Shown: positions 26,206 to 35,929 of the stretch, piece after piece | How positions within the stretch are numbered: the first letter of the stretch is position 1 | How the letters are laid out: each line of letters opens with the position of its first letter | Origin: JABCZS01 sp041660525 | GTDB taxonomy: Bacteria; Pseudomonadota; Gammaproteobacteria; JABCZS01 | Direction of reading: 5' to 3' | DNA length: 64,000 nt | Assembly (NCBI GenBank): GCA_041660525.1 | Contig: JBAZWD010000001.1 | Span: 248,001-312,000 of the forward strand | Made by a program: the position numbers and the translations under genes | The notes under the pieces: generated by a model | Database searches by the model: none | What the model saw: the letters and a program-made list of their open reading frames with translations, nothing else | What the model was told of the DNA's origin: nothing

Positions 26206-28317
26206 ATGCTAAAACGAATAATGTATCCTGTTTTGACATTGTGTTGCTGTTTTATGACAGTCATTGCGCTTGCGCAAGAACCTTTACCTCCGCTACCGCA
26301 ACAAGCCGATTTGCGTCAATGGAATTTGCAAAACGTAGATGTCAAAAACGTTGTGGAAGAAGTCGCACGCGTCACCGGCAAAAACTTTATTATTGATCCC
26401 AATTTATCGGGTAACGTCACCGTTATTTCTAACCAGCAAATGACGCCTGACGAATTGTACGAATTATTTTTATCCATGTTACAAGTGTTAGGTTATGCCG
26501 CTGTAGAAAGTGCAGATGCAATTAAAATTGTGCCCGATGCAAAAGCAAGACAATTAGGCACTTTTATTGCCACAGATGCACAACCAGGTTCTCGCGATGC
26601 AATTGTTGCGCGCGTGATCAGTGTTGAACATGTGCCTGCCGCACAATTAGTGCCCGTATTACGTAATTTAGTTTCTCCAGAAGGACATTTAGCAGCTTAT
26701 GCACCTTCCAATAGTTTATTAGTGGTTGATCGTGGTGAGAACGCAACAAGGCTCGCAGATATTGTTCATAAATTAGACAGAGCAGAGACAGATGGCATTG
26801 ATATGATCATGCTCGAAAATGCTTCTGCTGATGAAGTTGTCGCTTCTCTTGAAGCGTTAGTGGCCGTACGTCGCCAAGGTGATGCTGCAGGTGGACAAGT
26901 CGCTATATCTTCGGATGAGCGCAGTAATAGTATTTTATTAAGTGGTGATAAAAGTAGACGTTTACAATTACAAGCGATCATTGCCCAACTGGATGTTACA
27001 GTTGAAGGTGAAGGCAATACGGAAGTTATTTATTTACGTTTTCAACGCGCGGAAGATTTAGTACCTGTTTTAGCCAATATTATGGATAGTTATGCTTCAG
27101 CGCAAGATAATACGATTACCCCGGGCGCTGCATTAGCACAAGTACAACAACAACCTGTTGCAGCGGCTGTACAAATAACACCTTCTTCTGAAGCAGGGGA
27201 AGGTTATCGAACATTTACAGATAGACAAGCAACGGGTGTTTCTGTAGGTGGTTATGGTATTCATGCAGAACCAAATATGAATGCATTAGTCATGACGGCA
27301 CCACCCGCATTGATGCGCAGTCTTCGCAGTGTTATTACACAATTAGATGTGCGTCGCGCGCAAGTTATGGTGGAAGCGATTATTGTTGAAATAGAAGATA
27401 CAGAATTAGAAGAATTAGGTATTGAATGGCGCGGCGGTGGTAATATTATCGGCGGCACAGCGTTTCCGAATGCAGAAGGCTTTTCACCATTGGATGCTTA
27501 TCAAGCAACTTTAGATGCAGGTGGCGAAGCATTACCCGGTGCAGGATTAAACGTTGGCTTTATTCATAATGGTTCGATTAAATTTTTAATCAATGCTTTA
27601 AGCTCAAATGTGAATGCTAATATTTTATCAACACCTTCATTGGTGGCGCTTGATAATGCAGAAGCACAAATTACTGTGGGTAATCAAATTCCATTTAAGA
27701 TTGGTGAGTACGCAACAACCGGTGATTCCAATACTGTAGAACCTTTTAATACATTTGAATACCGCGAAGTGGGTTTAACACTGCGGATTAAACCACAAAT
27801 TACCCAAGGTGATGCGGTTGTATTACAAATTCAACAAAATGTGGATTCGATAGGCACGCCGACAGCAGAAGGTGAACCTACAACAATTGTGCGCGATATC
27901 ACAACTTCCGTATTAGTAAATGATAAAGATATTTTAGTATTAGGCGGATTGATTCGTACACAAGAAAATGATAACACCTATAAAGTACCTTATTTAGGTG
28001 ATCTGCCGTTAATTGGTAATTTTTTCCGCGCGCAAAATACCACAACGAGCAAAACTAACTTAATGATCTTTATGCGCCCAACCATTTTGCGTGATCGCAC
28101 CGAAAGCTTAGAAGTGACCGGTAATAAATATAATTGGATGCGTAATCAACAAGTGCTAGATAATACCATTGATTATGAAAAACAAATTCCAGAATCACAT
28201 GGTCGACTCGCACCTTTTGAAGAAGTTGAACCCATGTTACCTAAACCGTTTCAACCCAGCAAAGATGTAGCTGATCCGCATATCGTATTAACTACAGATG
28301 ATTTTCCTGATCAATAA
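26206..28317 (+). CDS. gspD: Type II secretion system secretin
   Basis: Outer-membrane secretin of 703 residues. A signal peptide (MLKRIMYPVLTLCCCFMTVIALA) is followed by the N0 domain (LQNVDVKNVVEEVARVTGKN), three N1-N3 repeats, and the C-terminal secretin barrel with VEAIIVEI, STPSLVALDNAEAQITVGNQIPF and VPYLGDLPLIGNFF. The family's conserved GG-containing gate segment (VLGGLIRT) is present. The tail after the barrel is acidic and Pro-rich. Starts 12 nt after gspC. Confidence 0.96.
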   Translation: MLKRIMYPVLTLCCCFMTVIALAQEPLPPLPQQADLRQWNLQNVDVKNVVEEVARVTGKNFIIDPNLSGNVTVISNQQMTPDELYELFLSMLQVLGYAAVESADAIKIVPDAKARQLGTFIATDAQPGSRDAIVARVISVEHVPAAQLVPVLRNLVSPEGHLAAYAPSNSLLVVDRGENATRLADIVHKLDRAETDGIDMIMLENASADEVVASLEALVAVRRQGDAAGGQVAISSDERSNSILLSGDKSRRLQLQAIIAQLDVTVEGEGNTEVIYLRFQRAEDLVPVLANIMDSYASAQDNTITPGAALAQVQQQPVAAAVQITPSSEAGEGYRTFTDRQATGVSVGGYGIHAEPNMNALVMTAPPALMRSLRSVITQLDVRRAQVMVEAIIVEIEDTELEELGIEWRGGGNIIGGTAFPNAEGFSPLDAYQATLDAGGEALPGAGLNVGFIHNGSIKFLINALSSNVNANILSTPSLVALDNAEAQITVGNQIPFKIGEYATTGDSNTVEPFNTFEYREVGLTLRIKPQITQGDAVVLQIQQNVDSIGTPTAEGEPTTIVRDITTSVLVNDKDILVLGGLIRTQENDNTYKVPYLGDLPLIGNFFRAQNTTTSKTNLMIFMRPTILRDRTESLEVTGNKYNWMRNQQVLDNTIDYEKQIPESHGRLAPFEEVEPMLPKPFQPSKDVADPHIVLTTDDFPDQ

Positions 28318-28331
28318 GGGGTATATTCGCA

Positions 28332-29810
28332 ATGACGACGGATGTACCTGTAAAATTACCATTTAGCTTTGCTAAAAAATATCATGTATTAACCCAACCA
28401 GGTGAAGAACATGATATTTTGGTTTATCAACAAGAAACACCCAGTGAAAGTTTATTAGAGGCACAACGCCTTATAAATCGCCCGCTGCAATTGCAGTGTG
28501 TGACGCCGGCTGAATTCGATAAATTATTAGAAACAGCTTATCAAACCAGCGAAAGTTCTTCATCCACACAATTATTGGAAGATTTAGGTGAATTAGATTT
28601 ACAAGATATGGCAGAGTCTATTAATGTCACCGAAGATATTTTAGAGAGTGAAAATGATGCGCCTGTTATCCGTTTAATTAATGCGCTTTTGCGCGAAGCG
28701 GTGCGCGAACATGCTTCTGATATTCATATTGAACCTTTTGCAGAGCGTCTCATGGTTCGTTTTCGTGTTGATGGTGTTTTACGCAATGTAATAGAACCAC
28801 CACCTGCATTGACACCTTTACTTATTTCGCGCGTTAAAGTTATGGCAAAATTAGATATTGCAGAAAAACGTTTGCCACAAGATGGTCGTATCGCTTTACA
28901 AATTGGTTCGCGTGCTGTGGATGTTCGGGTTTCAACCATGCCTTCTAATCATGGCGAACGTGTGGTGATGCGTTTACTGGATAAAAAAGCGGGGCGTTTA
29001 AATGTAAACCATTTAGGTATGGATCCTGACAGTGCGCGCATAGTCAAAGAAATCATTGCAAAACCCCACGGTATTGTTTTAGTAACGGGCCCAACCGGCG
29101 CAGGTAAAAGTACCACGCTTTATGCGATGTTAACGGATTTAAATGATGCGACATGTAATATTTTAACGATAGAAGATCCTATCGAATATGATTTACCGGG
29201 TATTGGTCAAACTCAAGTTAATGCGAAAGTAGAAATGACTTTTGCCAGAGGCTTGCGCGCAATTTTGCGGCAAGATCCAGACATTGTCATGATAGGGGAA
29301 ATTCGTGATCTTGAAACTGCAGAAATCGCTGTGCAAGCCAGTTTGACGGGGCATTTAGTATTATCAACACTTCATACAAATACAGCTATCGGCGCTGCAG
29401 CGCGACTCATCGATATGGGTGTTGCACCATTTTTATTAGCATCGAGTTTAATTGGTTTGATTGCACAACGTTTAGTAAGATTATTATGTCCTGTTTGTAA
29501 AGTTCAAGTAGAAGCAACGCATGCGGAGCGTGAAATTCTTGCGCCAAATTCAACGCAACCTTTAATGGTTTATCAACCAAAAGGTTGTCCAAATTGTCAA
29601 AATACCGGTTATAAAGGACGCAGTGGTATTTATGAAGTGATTCTTGTTGATGATCAAATTCGCAATATGATTCATGAAAAACAAGGTGAAGCTAAAATGA
29701 TGGCTTATGCGCGCCAACATTGGCCCAGTATTCGTCAAGATGGTGTACGCAGAATACTTGCAGGCGATACAACGTTAGAAGAAGTCATGCGCGAAACAGC
29801 AGAGGATTAA
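28332..29810 (+). CDS. gspE: Type II secretion system ATPase
   Basis: Hexameric cytoplasmic ATPase that drives pseudopilus assembly, 492 residues. Walker A is GPTGAGKST, the Asp box DPIEYDLPGIGQTQVN, Walker B DPDIVMIGEIRD and the His box LVLSTLHTNTA. The C-terminal zinc module has two CxxC pairs (CPVCKVQ and CPNCQNTGYKGRSGIYE). The N1E domain that binds GspL is present. Confidence 0.96.
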   Translation: MTTDVPVKLPFSFAKKYHVLTQPGEEHDILVYQQETPSESLLEAQRLINRPLQLQCVTPAEFDKLLETAYQTSESSSSTQLLEDLGELDLQDMAESINVTEDILESENDAPVIRLINALLREAVREHASDIHIEPFAERLMVRFRVDGVLRNVIEPPPALTPLLISRVKVMAKLDIAEKRLPQDGRIALQIGSRAVDVRVSTMPSNHGERVVMRLLDKKAGRLNVNHLGMDPDSARIVKEIIAKPHGIVLVTGPTGAGKSTTLYAMLTDLNDATCNILTIEDPIEYDLPGIGQTQVNAKVEMTFARGLRAILRQDPDIVMIGEIRDLETAEIAVQASLTGHLVLSTLHTNTAIGAAARLIDMGVAPFLLASSLIGLIAQRLVRLLCPVCKVQVEATHAEREILAPNSTQPLMVYQPKGCPNCQNTGYKGRSGIYEVILVDDQIRNMIHEKQGEAKMMAYARQHWPSIRQDGVRRILAGDTTLEEVMRETAED

Positions 29811-29811
29811 T

Positions 29812-31029
29812 ATGGCGGCTTTTGAATATACGGCGTTAAATGCAGCCGGTAAAAAGGTTAGTGGTGTATTGCAAGCCGATAGCGCTAAACAAATTCGTAG
29901 TCAATTACGTGATCAAAACTTATCGCCTTTATCTGTTGAAAAAATAGAACATAAACAAAAAATAGAATTTTTTAGTCGTACGCCGCGTTATAAATTAAGC
30001 AGCGAGGAATTAAATTTATTTACGCGTCAATTAGCTACTCTGATTGCTGCGCGCCTGCCGATTGCAGAATCGCTACAAAGTATTGCGGAGCAATCTGAAA
30101 AACCCAGAATACAAAAAGTCGTAGGTGCAATTCGTGCAGGCGTGATGGAAGGGCAAAGTCTTGCACAAGCACTCGCACGTTTTCCTAAAATTTTTTCTGA
30201 ATTATACCGCTCAACTGTCGGCGCTGGCGAAGCAGCGGGTCATTTGCCCGAAGTCTTAACACGTCTTGCCGATTATCTTGAAAACCAAGAAAAATCCATG
30301 CGTAAATTATGGGGTGCATTGTTATATCCAGCATTTATCGTAATTGTTTCTTTATTATTTGTGGTTATTTTATTAGTGTATGTGGTACCGCAAGTAATCG
30401 AAGTCTTCACTGAAACTGGACAAGCTTTGCCATTTTTAACGCGCGCATTAATTTTTTTAAGCAATGGTTTGCAGCATTATGGTTTGTGGATATTAATCGT
30501 ATTAGCGATCGGTTTAATTATTTTTTTACGTGGACTTAAAAATTATGCCTTTAAAACCCGCGTGCATGAATTATTATTACGATTACCTTTAATTGGTCGA
30601 GTGTTACGTGTGGCGAATACTGCACGCTATGCAAGAACCTTGAGTATTTTATCTGATGCTGGCGTATCTATTTTAGATGCATTAACCGCAGCACAACGTG
30701 TTGTCACCCTGATTCCCATGCAAGAAGCGATGTCGCATGTCGTCACGCAAGTGAGAGAAGGTATGAGTTTAAATAAAGCCTTAAAACAAACTGGATTTAT
30801 GCCCGCGATGAGTATACATTTAATCGCAAGCGGCGAAGCAACAGGGCAACTGGAAGAAATGTTGCTACGTAGCGCTAATATTCAAGACAGTGAAGTTGAC
30901 CGTTTAGTTTCTGGCAGCTTAACTATCTTTGAACCTTTGATGATATTATTTATGGGGGTGGTTGTTTTATTAATCGTACTCGCGATTTTATTACCCATTT
31001 TCGAAGTCACACAAATTGTAGGGAGCTAG
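29812..31029 (+). CDS. gspF: Type II secretion system inner-membrane platform protein
   Basis: Polytopic platform protein of 405 residues with two GspF/PilC domains (about 70-195 and 270-395) and three membrane helices (near 170-190, 220-240 and 375-395). Motifs include LFTRQLATLIAARLPIAESL and the matching ARTLSILSDAGVSILDAL in the second domain. Starts 1 nt after the gspE stop. Confidence 0.95.
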   Translation: MAAFEYTALNAAGKKVSGVLQADSAKQIRSQLRDQNLSPLSVEKIEHKQKIEFFSRTPRYKLSSEELNLFTRQLATLIAARLPIAESLQSIAEQSEKPRIQKVVGAIRAGVMEGQSLAQALARFPKIFSELYRSTVGAGEAAGHLPEVLTRLADYLENQEKSMRKLWGALLYPAFIVIVSLLFVVILLVYVVPQVIEVFTETGQALPFLTRALIFLSNGLQHYGLWILIVLAIGLIIFLRGLKNYAFKTRVHELLLRLPLIGRVLRVANTARYARTLSILSDAGVSILDALTAAQRVVTLIPMQEAMSHVVTQVREGMSLNKALKQTGFMPAMSIHLIASGEATGQLEEMLLRSANIQDSEVDRLVSGSLTIFEPLMILFMGVVVLLIVLAILLPIFEVTQIVGS

Positions 31030-31032
31030 AGC

Positions 31033-31464
31033 ATGATGGATTATCAACGTAAAAAACAAAGTGGTTTCACTTTAATCGAAGTAATGGTTGTGGTGATGAT
31101 TTTAGGTATTCTCGCCGCGATTGTTGTACCGCGTATCGTCAGCAGACCTGAAGAAGCAAAAATTGTAAAAGCAAAACAAGATATCGCGCGTTTAGAAGCC
31201 GCTTTAGATTTATACCGTTTAGATAATGGTACGTATCCTACACAGCAACAAGGTTTAGTAGCGCTGGTTACAAAACCGACTACACCACCTTTACCTACAA
31301 ATTGGTCAGCCAGTGGTTATGTAAATCGCTTGCCTACCGATCCTTGGGCCAATGATTATCAATACCGTAATCCTGGTACGCATGGAGAAATTGATATTTA
31401 TTCTTTTGGACCGAGCGGTCAAGAAGGCGGTGAAGGTACGCAAGCTGAAGTGGGTAATTGGTAG
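31033..31464 (+). CDS. gspG: Type II secretion major pseudopilin
   Basis: Major pseudopilin of 143 residues. The prepilin peptidase site is KQSG/FTLIEVMVVV with Glu at position 5 of the mature protein, and the C-terminal half carries the GspG calcium-site region (YPTQQQGLVALV, DPWANDYQYRNPG, DIYSFGPSGQEGGEG). No gspH or later gsp gene follows; those must lie elsewhere in the genome. Confidence 0.96.
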   Translation: MMDYQRKKQSGFTLIEVMVVVMILGILAAIVVPRIVSRPEEAKIVKAKQDIARLEAALDLYRLDNGTYPTQQQGLVALVTKPTTPPLPTNWSASGYVNRLPTDPWANDYQYRNPGTHGEIDIYSFGPSGQEGGEGTQAEVGNW

Positions 31465-31493
31465 AAAATTATATACTTAACTTTTAATGTTAA

Positions 31494-31518
31494 AGGTGGT
31501 CGCAATTTGCGGCCACCT
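31494..31518. other. G/C-rich hairpin after gspG
   Basis: AGGTGGTCGC pairs with GCGGCCACCT across AATTT, with one G-T pair. It lies 30 nt after gspG. No T-run follows on either strand, so I call a stable hairpin that could protect or end the gsp mRNA. Confidence 0.4.
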
Positions 31519-31552
31519 CAATGCGAAAAACAAAAAAAGAAGGCATAAGCAC

Positions 31553-31573
31553 GCTGCGGCATAGCGCCGCAGC
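31553..31573 (-). terminator. Probable terminator of the outer membrane protein gene
   Basis: GCTGCGGC (31553-31560) and GCCGCAGC (31566-31573) form a perfect 8-bp stem with a 5-nt loop, 15 nt past the stop of the minus-strand gene. A T-rich stretch appears on the minus strand about 13 nt later, which is farther than ideal. Confidence 0.5.
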
Positions 31574-31588
31574 TGGGCGAGATGTATA

Positions 31589-32563
31589 TTAGAACACACC
31601 TTTTAGATTCACATAAGGTCCGCTAAATGTGACATCAACCGGTAGAACAATGGTAGGAGCAGGTAGTGTCGCCACGGCTTCGCTGTAGTAATCCACTTGA
31701 TATCCAAGTTCAAGACCTAAAGTAGAACTTTCTTCGTTATCAAATACATACACATAATCGATACCTAAATTGGCTCTTAAGTTAGTAACGGAATGACTGT
31801 CAATATCATTTTCATTATCGTATGTCACTGGGACATCATCATCAAAGTTATATTGCCCTTGTACGTTGGATAGATCTAAATCACCCAAATAATAAGCCAC
31901 TGAGGCACCACCCACAATTCCAACACCTTGATTAAAGGAATAACGAGTATCAATGCCTACTCGTGGACCCCAACCGGTAAATTCACTGTCTTGTGTAGTA
32001 TTAACGGTTATATTGTCGCTACCAGGTGGTACAGAAGAATAATCTATATTACTTTTGAGATTTTGCTCCAATTCTACATAGGCTAAACCGCCGACAAATC
32101 GCATTTGCATATGTTCACCAATATTCATGTATTGGCTGATTAATAAATCAAAGGCATTGAATTCATAACCCAAATTGGAATCTATATCACCAGTAATTAG
32201 GCCTGAATTTTCATTAGGAGCCCCGAAAGTTGAGGCTGTATCACTGGTGTCGAGATTACGATAAGAAAGTTCAATACCATTGGCCGTATCGTCAAATAGA
32301 TAGCCGATTGATGCTTGAATACCAAATTCATAATCTGGGATTACATTAGTCGTGTCCAATATAAATTCGTTTTCTTCTGTGGAATCGACTCCAAATCCAT
32401 AGCTTGTATTATCAGCAGAAGTCTGAGCATAGACTGTTCCTATAGTTGCTGTGACACCACCTTCTAACATGGGTACAGTTACGATTTCTTGTGCATAAAC
32501 AAGGCTTGGAATGCTGAGTGTGAAAGCGGCTAAAGAAGAGAAAAATAGTGTATTGATTTTCAT
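31589..32563 (-). CDS. Legionella-type major outer membrane protein family
   Basis: Outer-membrane beta-barrel, about 324 residues, with a cleavable signal peptide (SLAAFTLSIPSLVYA/QE). Alternating strands, glycine-rich turns and the terminal aromatic Phe (FSGPYVNLKGVF) mark a BAM-assembled barrel; this C-terminal motif and the Cys-poor, strand-rich body match the Legionella OMP/MOMP family. Two adjacent ATGs exist; AAGGA is 7 nt before the second (32563), which I prefer over 32566. The family is largely restricted to Legionellales and is a taxonomic marker for the window. Confidence 0.8.
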   Translation of the reverse strand: MKINTLFFSSLAAFTLSIPSLVYAQEIVTVPMLEGGVTATIGTVYAQTSADNTSYGFGVDSTEENEFILDTTNVIPDYEFGIQASIGYLFDDTANGIELSYRNLDTSDTASTFGAPNENSGLITGDIDSNLGYEFNAFDLLISQYMNIGEHMQMRFVGGLAYVELEQNLKSNIDYSSVPPGSDNITVNTTQDSEFTGWGPRVGIDTRYSFNQGVGIVGGASVAYYLGDLDLSNVQGQYNFDDDVPVTYDNENDIDSHSVTNLRANLGIDYVYVFDNEESSTLGLELGYQVDYYSEAVATLPAPTIVLPVDVTFSGPYVNLKGVF

Positions 32564-32594
32564 CATTTAATCCTTTAAATAGAGTGATGAGGCC

Positions 32595-32623
32595 ATCATA
32601 CCTTGAATTAATATTAATGACCA
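32595..32623 (-). promoter_or_regulatory. Candidate promoter of the outer membrane protein gene
   Basis: On the minus strand TGGTCA (32623-32618) and TATGAT (32600-32595) are 17 nt apart, about 30 nt before the start codon. The -10 is a 5/6 match. Confidence 0.4.
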
Positions 32624-32681
32624 GCGTATGCAAAAAGTGTAAAATAAAAGTCATATTTCGAAGATACTGGGATGATGCATA

Positions 32682-33500
32682 ATGCCTGAGTTACCTGAGG
32701 TAGAAACCACGCTGCGTGGTATAGCACCGCATGTGTTAGATAAAAACATTAATAAAGTGGTGATTCGACACTATGGTTTGCGCTGGCCTATTGCGCGTGA
32801 TATTCACAAAAAATTAGTGGGTCATCAAGTTGCGCAATTAGCGCGCAGAGGTAAATATTTACTTTTACATTTGACGCAAGGCACATTAATCATTCATTTA
32901 GGAATGTCAGGACGTTTGTGTATTGTAGACAAAAATATACCCGCACAAAAACATGATCATGTCGATGTTGAATTTAATAGTCAAAAAGTATTACGTTTTA
33001 CAGATCCAAGACGTTTCGGTGCCTTTTTATGGACAGAAAATCATGATGATCATAAGTTATTAAATCATTTGGGCCCAGAGCCGTTAACTGAAGTGTTTTG
33101 CGGTGAATATTTATTTGCTCGAGCTAAAAATAAAAAAATAGCTGTAAAAACATTTATCATGGATCAAAAAATAGTCGTAGGCGTGGGAAATATTTATGCT
33201 AACGAGGCATTATTTCTAGCGGGCATAAATCCTAGTCAATCTGCATGTCAGATTACATTATCTAGATATGAAAAATTAACAGAACATATAAAAAATATTT
33301 TAAGGCAAGCGATTAAGCAAGGCGGAACAACGTTAAAAGATTTTTTAAACAGCGATGGCAAGCCAGGTTATTTTTCGCAAAACTTACTTGTATATGGCCG
33401 AGAAAATAAACCTTGTACGCATTGCGGCACGACTTTAATGGGCATACAAATTGGAAAGCGTGCTACGGTATTTTGTCCAAAATGTCAGGAAAAGGATTAA
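32682..33500 (+). CDS. mutM: Formamidopyrimidine-DNA glycosylase
   Basis: Bifunctional glycosylase/AP lyase that removes 8-oxoguanine and FapyG, 272 residues. The catalytic N-terminus after Met removal is PELPEVETTLRGI (Pro1 nucleophile, Glu2). The H2TH region GNIYANEALFLAGI and the C-terminal zinc finger CTHCGTTLMGIQIGKRATVFCPKC are intact. Confidence 0.96.
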   Translation: MPELPEVETTLRGIAPHVLDKNINKVVIRHYGLRWPIARDIHKKLVGHQVAQLARRGKYLLLHLTQGTLIIHLGMSGRLCIVDKNIPAQKHDHVDVEFNSQKVLRFTDPRRFGAFLWTENHDDHKLLNHLGPEPLTEVFCGEYLFARAKNKKIAVKTFIMDQKIVVGVGNIYANEALFLAGINPSQSACQITLSRYEKLTEHIKNILRQAIKQGGTTLKDFLNSDGKPGYFSQNLLVYGRENKPCTHCGTTLMGIQIGKRATVFCPKCQEKD

Positions 33501-33502
33501 GA

Positions 33503-34048
33503 ATGCAATTACCCAATAATTTTATATTAAAAAAAGATGACATTGTATTATCGATCATCGATGAAAATGATCAAGTGGCTTTAGAAAGCATCTCTCAAGA
33601 TTCTAGAATCTGGGCGCATAATCCCCACTTTAACGATCCTAAACAATTTCCAGATGAATGGTTTAAAAAAGCATTGCAACAAAAGGAGAAGGGCACGCGC
33701 ATACCTTTTGTAATTCGATATAAAAATCAAGTGATAGGTTCAACCAGTTTTTATGATATGGATGATCATAAGGTCACAATAGGATACACATGGTTACATC
33801 CTGATTATTGGGGGAGGGGCATTAATGGCGTGATTAAACAAATGCTTTTACATTATTTGTTTACCTGCGAAAAATTAGGTGAGGTTAATTTTGTGATTGA
33901 TATTTTAAATTTACGTTCGCGCGCAGCAGTCGAAAAACTAGGTGCCATCCAAACAGATACAATTTATAATCACATACAACGTCCAGATGGCAGTTGGCGC
34001 GCTTCCATTGTATACAGTATTACTCCCCACTCACCAGAGGCCATATAA
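33503..34048 (+). CDS. GNAT family N-acetyltransferase (RimJ/RimL-like)
   Basis: Acetyl-CoA-dependent N-acyltransferase of 181 residues. Motif A region IGYTWLHPDYWGRGINGVIK contains the pyrophosphate-binding G-x-G turn, and NLRSRAAVEKLGA is the RimL-type motif B. The ATG at 33503 follows AGGA by 8 nt and lies 2 nt after mutM; the open frame upstream is mutM in another frame. Substrate unknown. Confidence 0.88.
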   Translation: MQLPNNFILKKDDIVLSIIDENDQVALESISQDSRIWAHNPHFNDPKQFPDEWFKKALQQKEKGTRIPFVIRYKNQVIGSTSFYDMDDHKVTIGYTWLHPDYWGRGINGVIKQMLLHYLFTCEKLGEVNFVIDILNLRSRAAVEKLGAIQTDTIYNHIQRPDGSWRASIVYSITPHSPEAI

Positions 34049-34051
34049 AGC

Positions 34052-34861
34052 ATGAATATTTTTAAAACAATCCCAGAGCTTGGGAAAATACCGCCACAAA
34101 TACCGTGTTTATTTTATCATGATGATAAAATTTTAGTATTAAAACAAAACGATGAATTTATTTTGCCTCATTATCAACAATTAAATTTTATACTCAATAC
34201 GCAATCCGTATTTTTTATGGATGCCGACGATGGTACAAGATTATTGGTGGCTGATTTGAGTGATGTAAAAATACCGGGTATCTTTTCCTTAGAAAACACG
34301 CGTAATATTTATCATTATTTTAATGCAGCACAGCGTCATTGGATAGCTAAAACTTATGGTTATGTTCATTGGTATCGCAATCATCGGTTTTGTGGACGTT
34401 GTGCGCATGAAAATGTTTTAGATGAAAATGAATGTGCCATGGTGTGCCCAAATTGTCGCATTTATTTTTATCCTAAAGTAAATCCGAGTATGATTGTTTT
34501 AGTCCATCGTGGTCCAGAAATATTATTGGCACGATCGCCGCATTTTTCTCCAGGATTGTACAGTGTGCTGGCAGGTTTTGTTGCACCGGGTGAAACATTA
34601 GAACAAACAGTAATGCGTGAAGTTAAAGAAGAAGTGAATATTACAGTTAAAAATATTAGCTATCAATTTTCACAAGCATGGCCTTTCCCAGATACATTTA
34701 TGTTGGGTTTTTACGCAGAATATGCTGGCGGTGAATTACAAATCGATAAGAAAGAAATTGAAGATGCAGGCTGGTATATGGCTGATAATTTGCCGGAACT
34801 ATTACCACGCAGTATCAGCATTGGGCGGCAGCTGATAGACAATTTTTATAAAAAACAATGA
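34052..34861 (+). CDS. nudC: NAD+ diphosphatase (also RNA NAD-decapping enzyme)
   Basis: Nudix hydrolase of 269 residues that cleaves NADH and removes NAD caps from RNA. A four-Cys zinc site (CGRC near residue 112 and CPNC near 132) precedes the Nudix box GFVAPGETLEQTVMREVKEEV. The diagnostic NudC SQPWPFP motif appears as SQAWPFP, one residue different. Starts 3 nt after the GNAT gene. Confidence 0.93.
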   Translation: MNIFKTIPELGKIPPQIPCLFYHDDKILVLKQNDEFILPHYQQLNFILNTQSVFFMDADDGTRLLVADLSDVKIPGIFSLENTRNIYHYFNAAQRHWIAKTYGYVHWYRNHRFCGRCAHENVLDENECAMVCPNCRIYFYPKVNPSMIVLVHRGPEILLARSPHFSPGLYSVLAGFVAPGETLEQTVMREVKEEVNITVKNISYQFSQAWPFPDTFMLGFYAEYAGGELQIDKKEIEDAGWYMADNLPELLPRSISIGRQLIDNFYKKQ

Positions 34862-34903
34862 GTTATAATATCAGGTTTTTGTGAGACATAAAAAAGGACA
34901 AAT

Positions 34904-35929
34904 ATGAAAAATTTATTTTTAAGCATTGCAATCGGGATGCTCTTATCATTAACCCCTATCAGCTTTGCGCAAACTGTACAAAAACCCGCTGCTTTACAAG
35001 CAGGTGATACCGTAGGGTTAGTCTCTACCGGATTTCGGATGTTAGATGATATGGAATTGCAATTTGCCATTGAACGTTTACAAGCTTTAGGTTTTAAAGT
35101 GAAAGTAGGTGATGCAATTTTAAAACAACATGGTTATTTTGCAGGCACAGATGCGCAACGCGTCGATGATATTCATAAAATGTTTGCAGATAAAGACGTT
35201 AAAGCTATTTTTCAATTGCGCGGTGGCTTTGGCAGCGCGCGCTTACTTAATTTATTAGATTATGATTTGATCAAGAAAAATCCAAAAGTGTTTATGGGTA
35301 TGAGTGATACCACAGCATTATTATTAGCGATTTATGCAAAAACAGGATTAGTGACTTTCCATGGCCCGAATGCCAGCAGACCTTGGCCAAAATTTACCCA
35401 AGGTTATTTGCAATCGGTATTATTTAATAATGAACAAACAGTGTTTAGTAATCCTGTCATTCAACAAGATGATCTGACGCAAACAGAAGATCGCATCCAA
35501 ACGATCACTCCTGGAACTGCTAAAGGTCGCTTATTAGGCGGTAATTTAGTGGTGCTGGCTTCCATGATGGGTTCTGATTATTTACCCGAGTGGGATAATG
35601 CTATTTTATTTATCGAAGATATCGGTGAAGATCCTTACAAAATTGATCGCGCCTTAACACAATTAAAATTAGCCGGCGTTTTAGATAAAATTTCCGGTTT
35701 TATTTTTGGTAAATGTAATGAATGTGTACCCACCACACCGGGCAGCACTTATGGCTCTTTTCATTTAATGCAAGTATTAAACGATCACATTAAACCCTTA
35801 AATATCCCCGCTTATTACGGTGCAATGATCGGTCATGATAGTCGTATTTTTACAGTACCCGTGGGTGTTGTAGCGACTATGGATGCATCCAAAGGAACTA
35901 TTGCTTTGCAAGAGCATGCTGTTCAATAA
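34904..35929 (+). CDS. ldcA: LD-carboxypeptidase family protein (S66) with signal peptide
   Basis: Serine peptidase family S66, which removes the terminal D-Ala from murein tetrapeptides. The nucleophile motif is GMSDTTALLLAIY and the oxyanion region RGGFGSARLL precedes it. A Glu/His pair lies in IEDIGEDPYKIDR and AMIGHDSR. The 341-residue protein begins with a clear Sec signal (MKNLFLSIAIGMLLSLTPISFA/QT), whereas E. coli LdcA is cytoplasmic, so this copy should act in the periplasm. AAAAAGGA precedes the ATG. It overlaps the end of oxyR by 7 nt. Confidence 0.88.
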   Translation: MKNLFLSIAIGMLLSLTPISFAQTVQKPAALQAGDTVGLVSTGFRMLDDMELQFAIERLQALGFKVKVGDAILKQHGYFAGTDAQRVDDIHKMFADKDVKAIFQLRGGFGSARLLNLLDYDLIKKNPKVFMGMSDTTALLLAIYAKTGLVTFHGPNASRPWPKFTQGYLQSVLFNNEQTVFSNPVIQQDDLTQTEDRIQTITPGTAKGRLLGGNLVVLASMMGSDYLPEWDNAILFIEDIGEDPYKIDRALTQLKLAGVLDKISGFIFGKCNECVPTTPGSTYGSFHLMQVLNDHIKPLNIPAYYGAMIGHDSRIFTVPVGVVATMDASKGTIALQEHAVQ

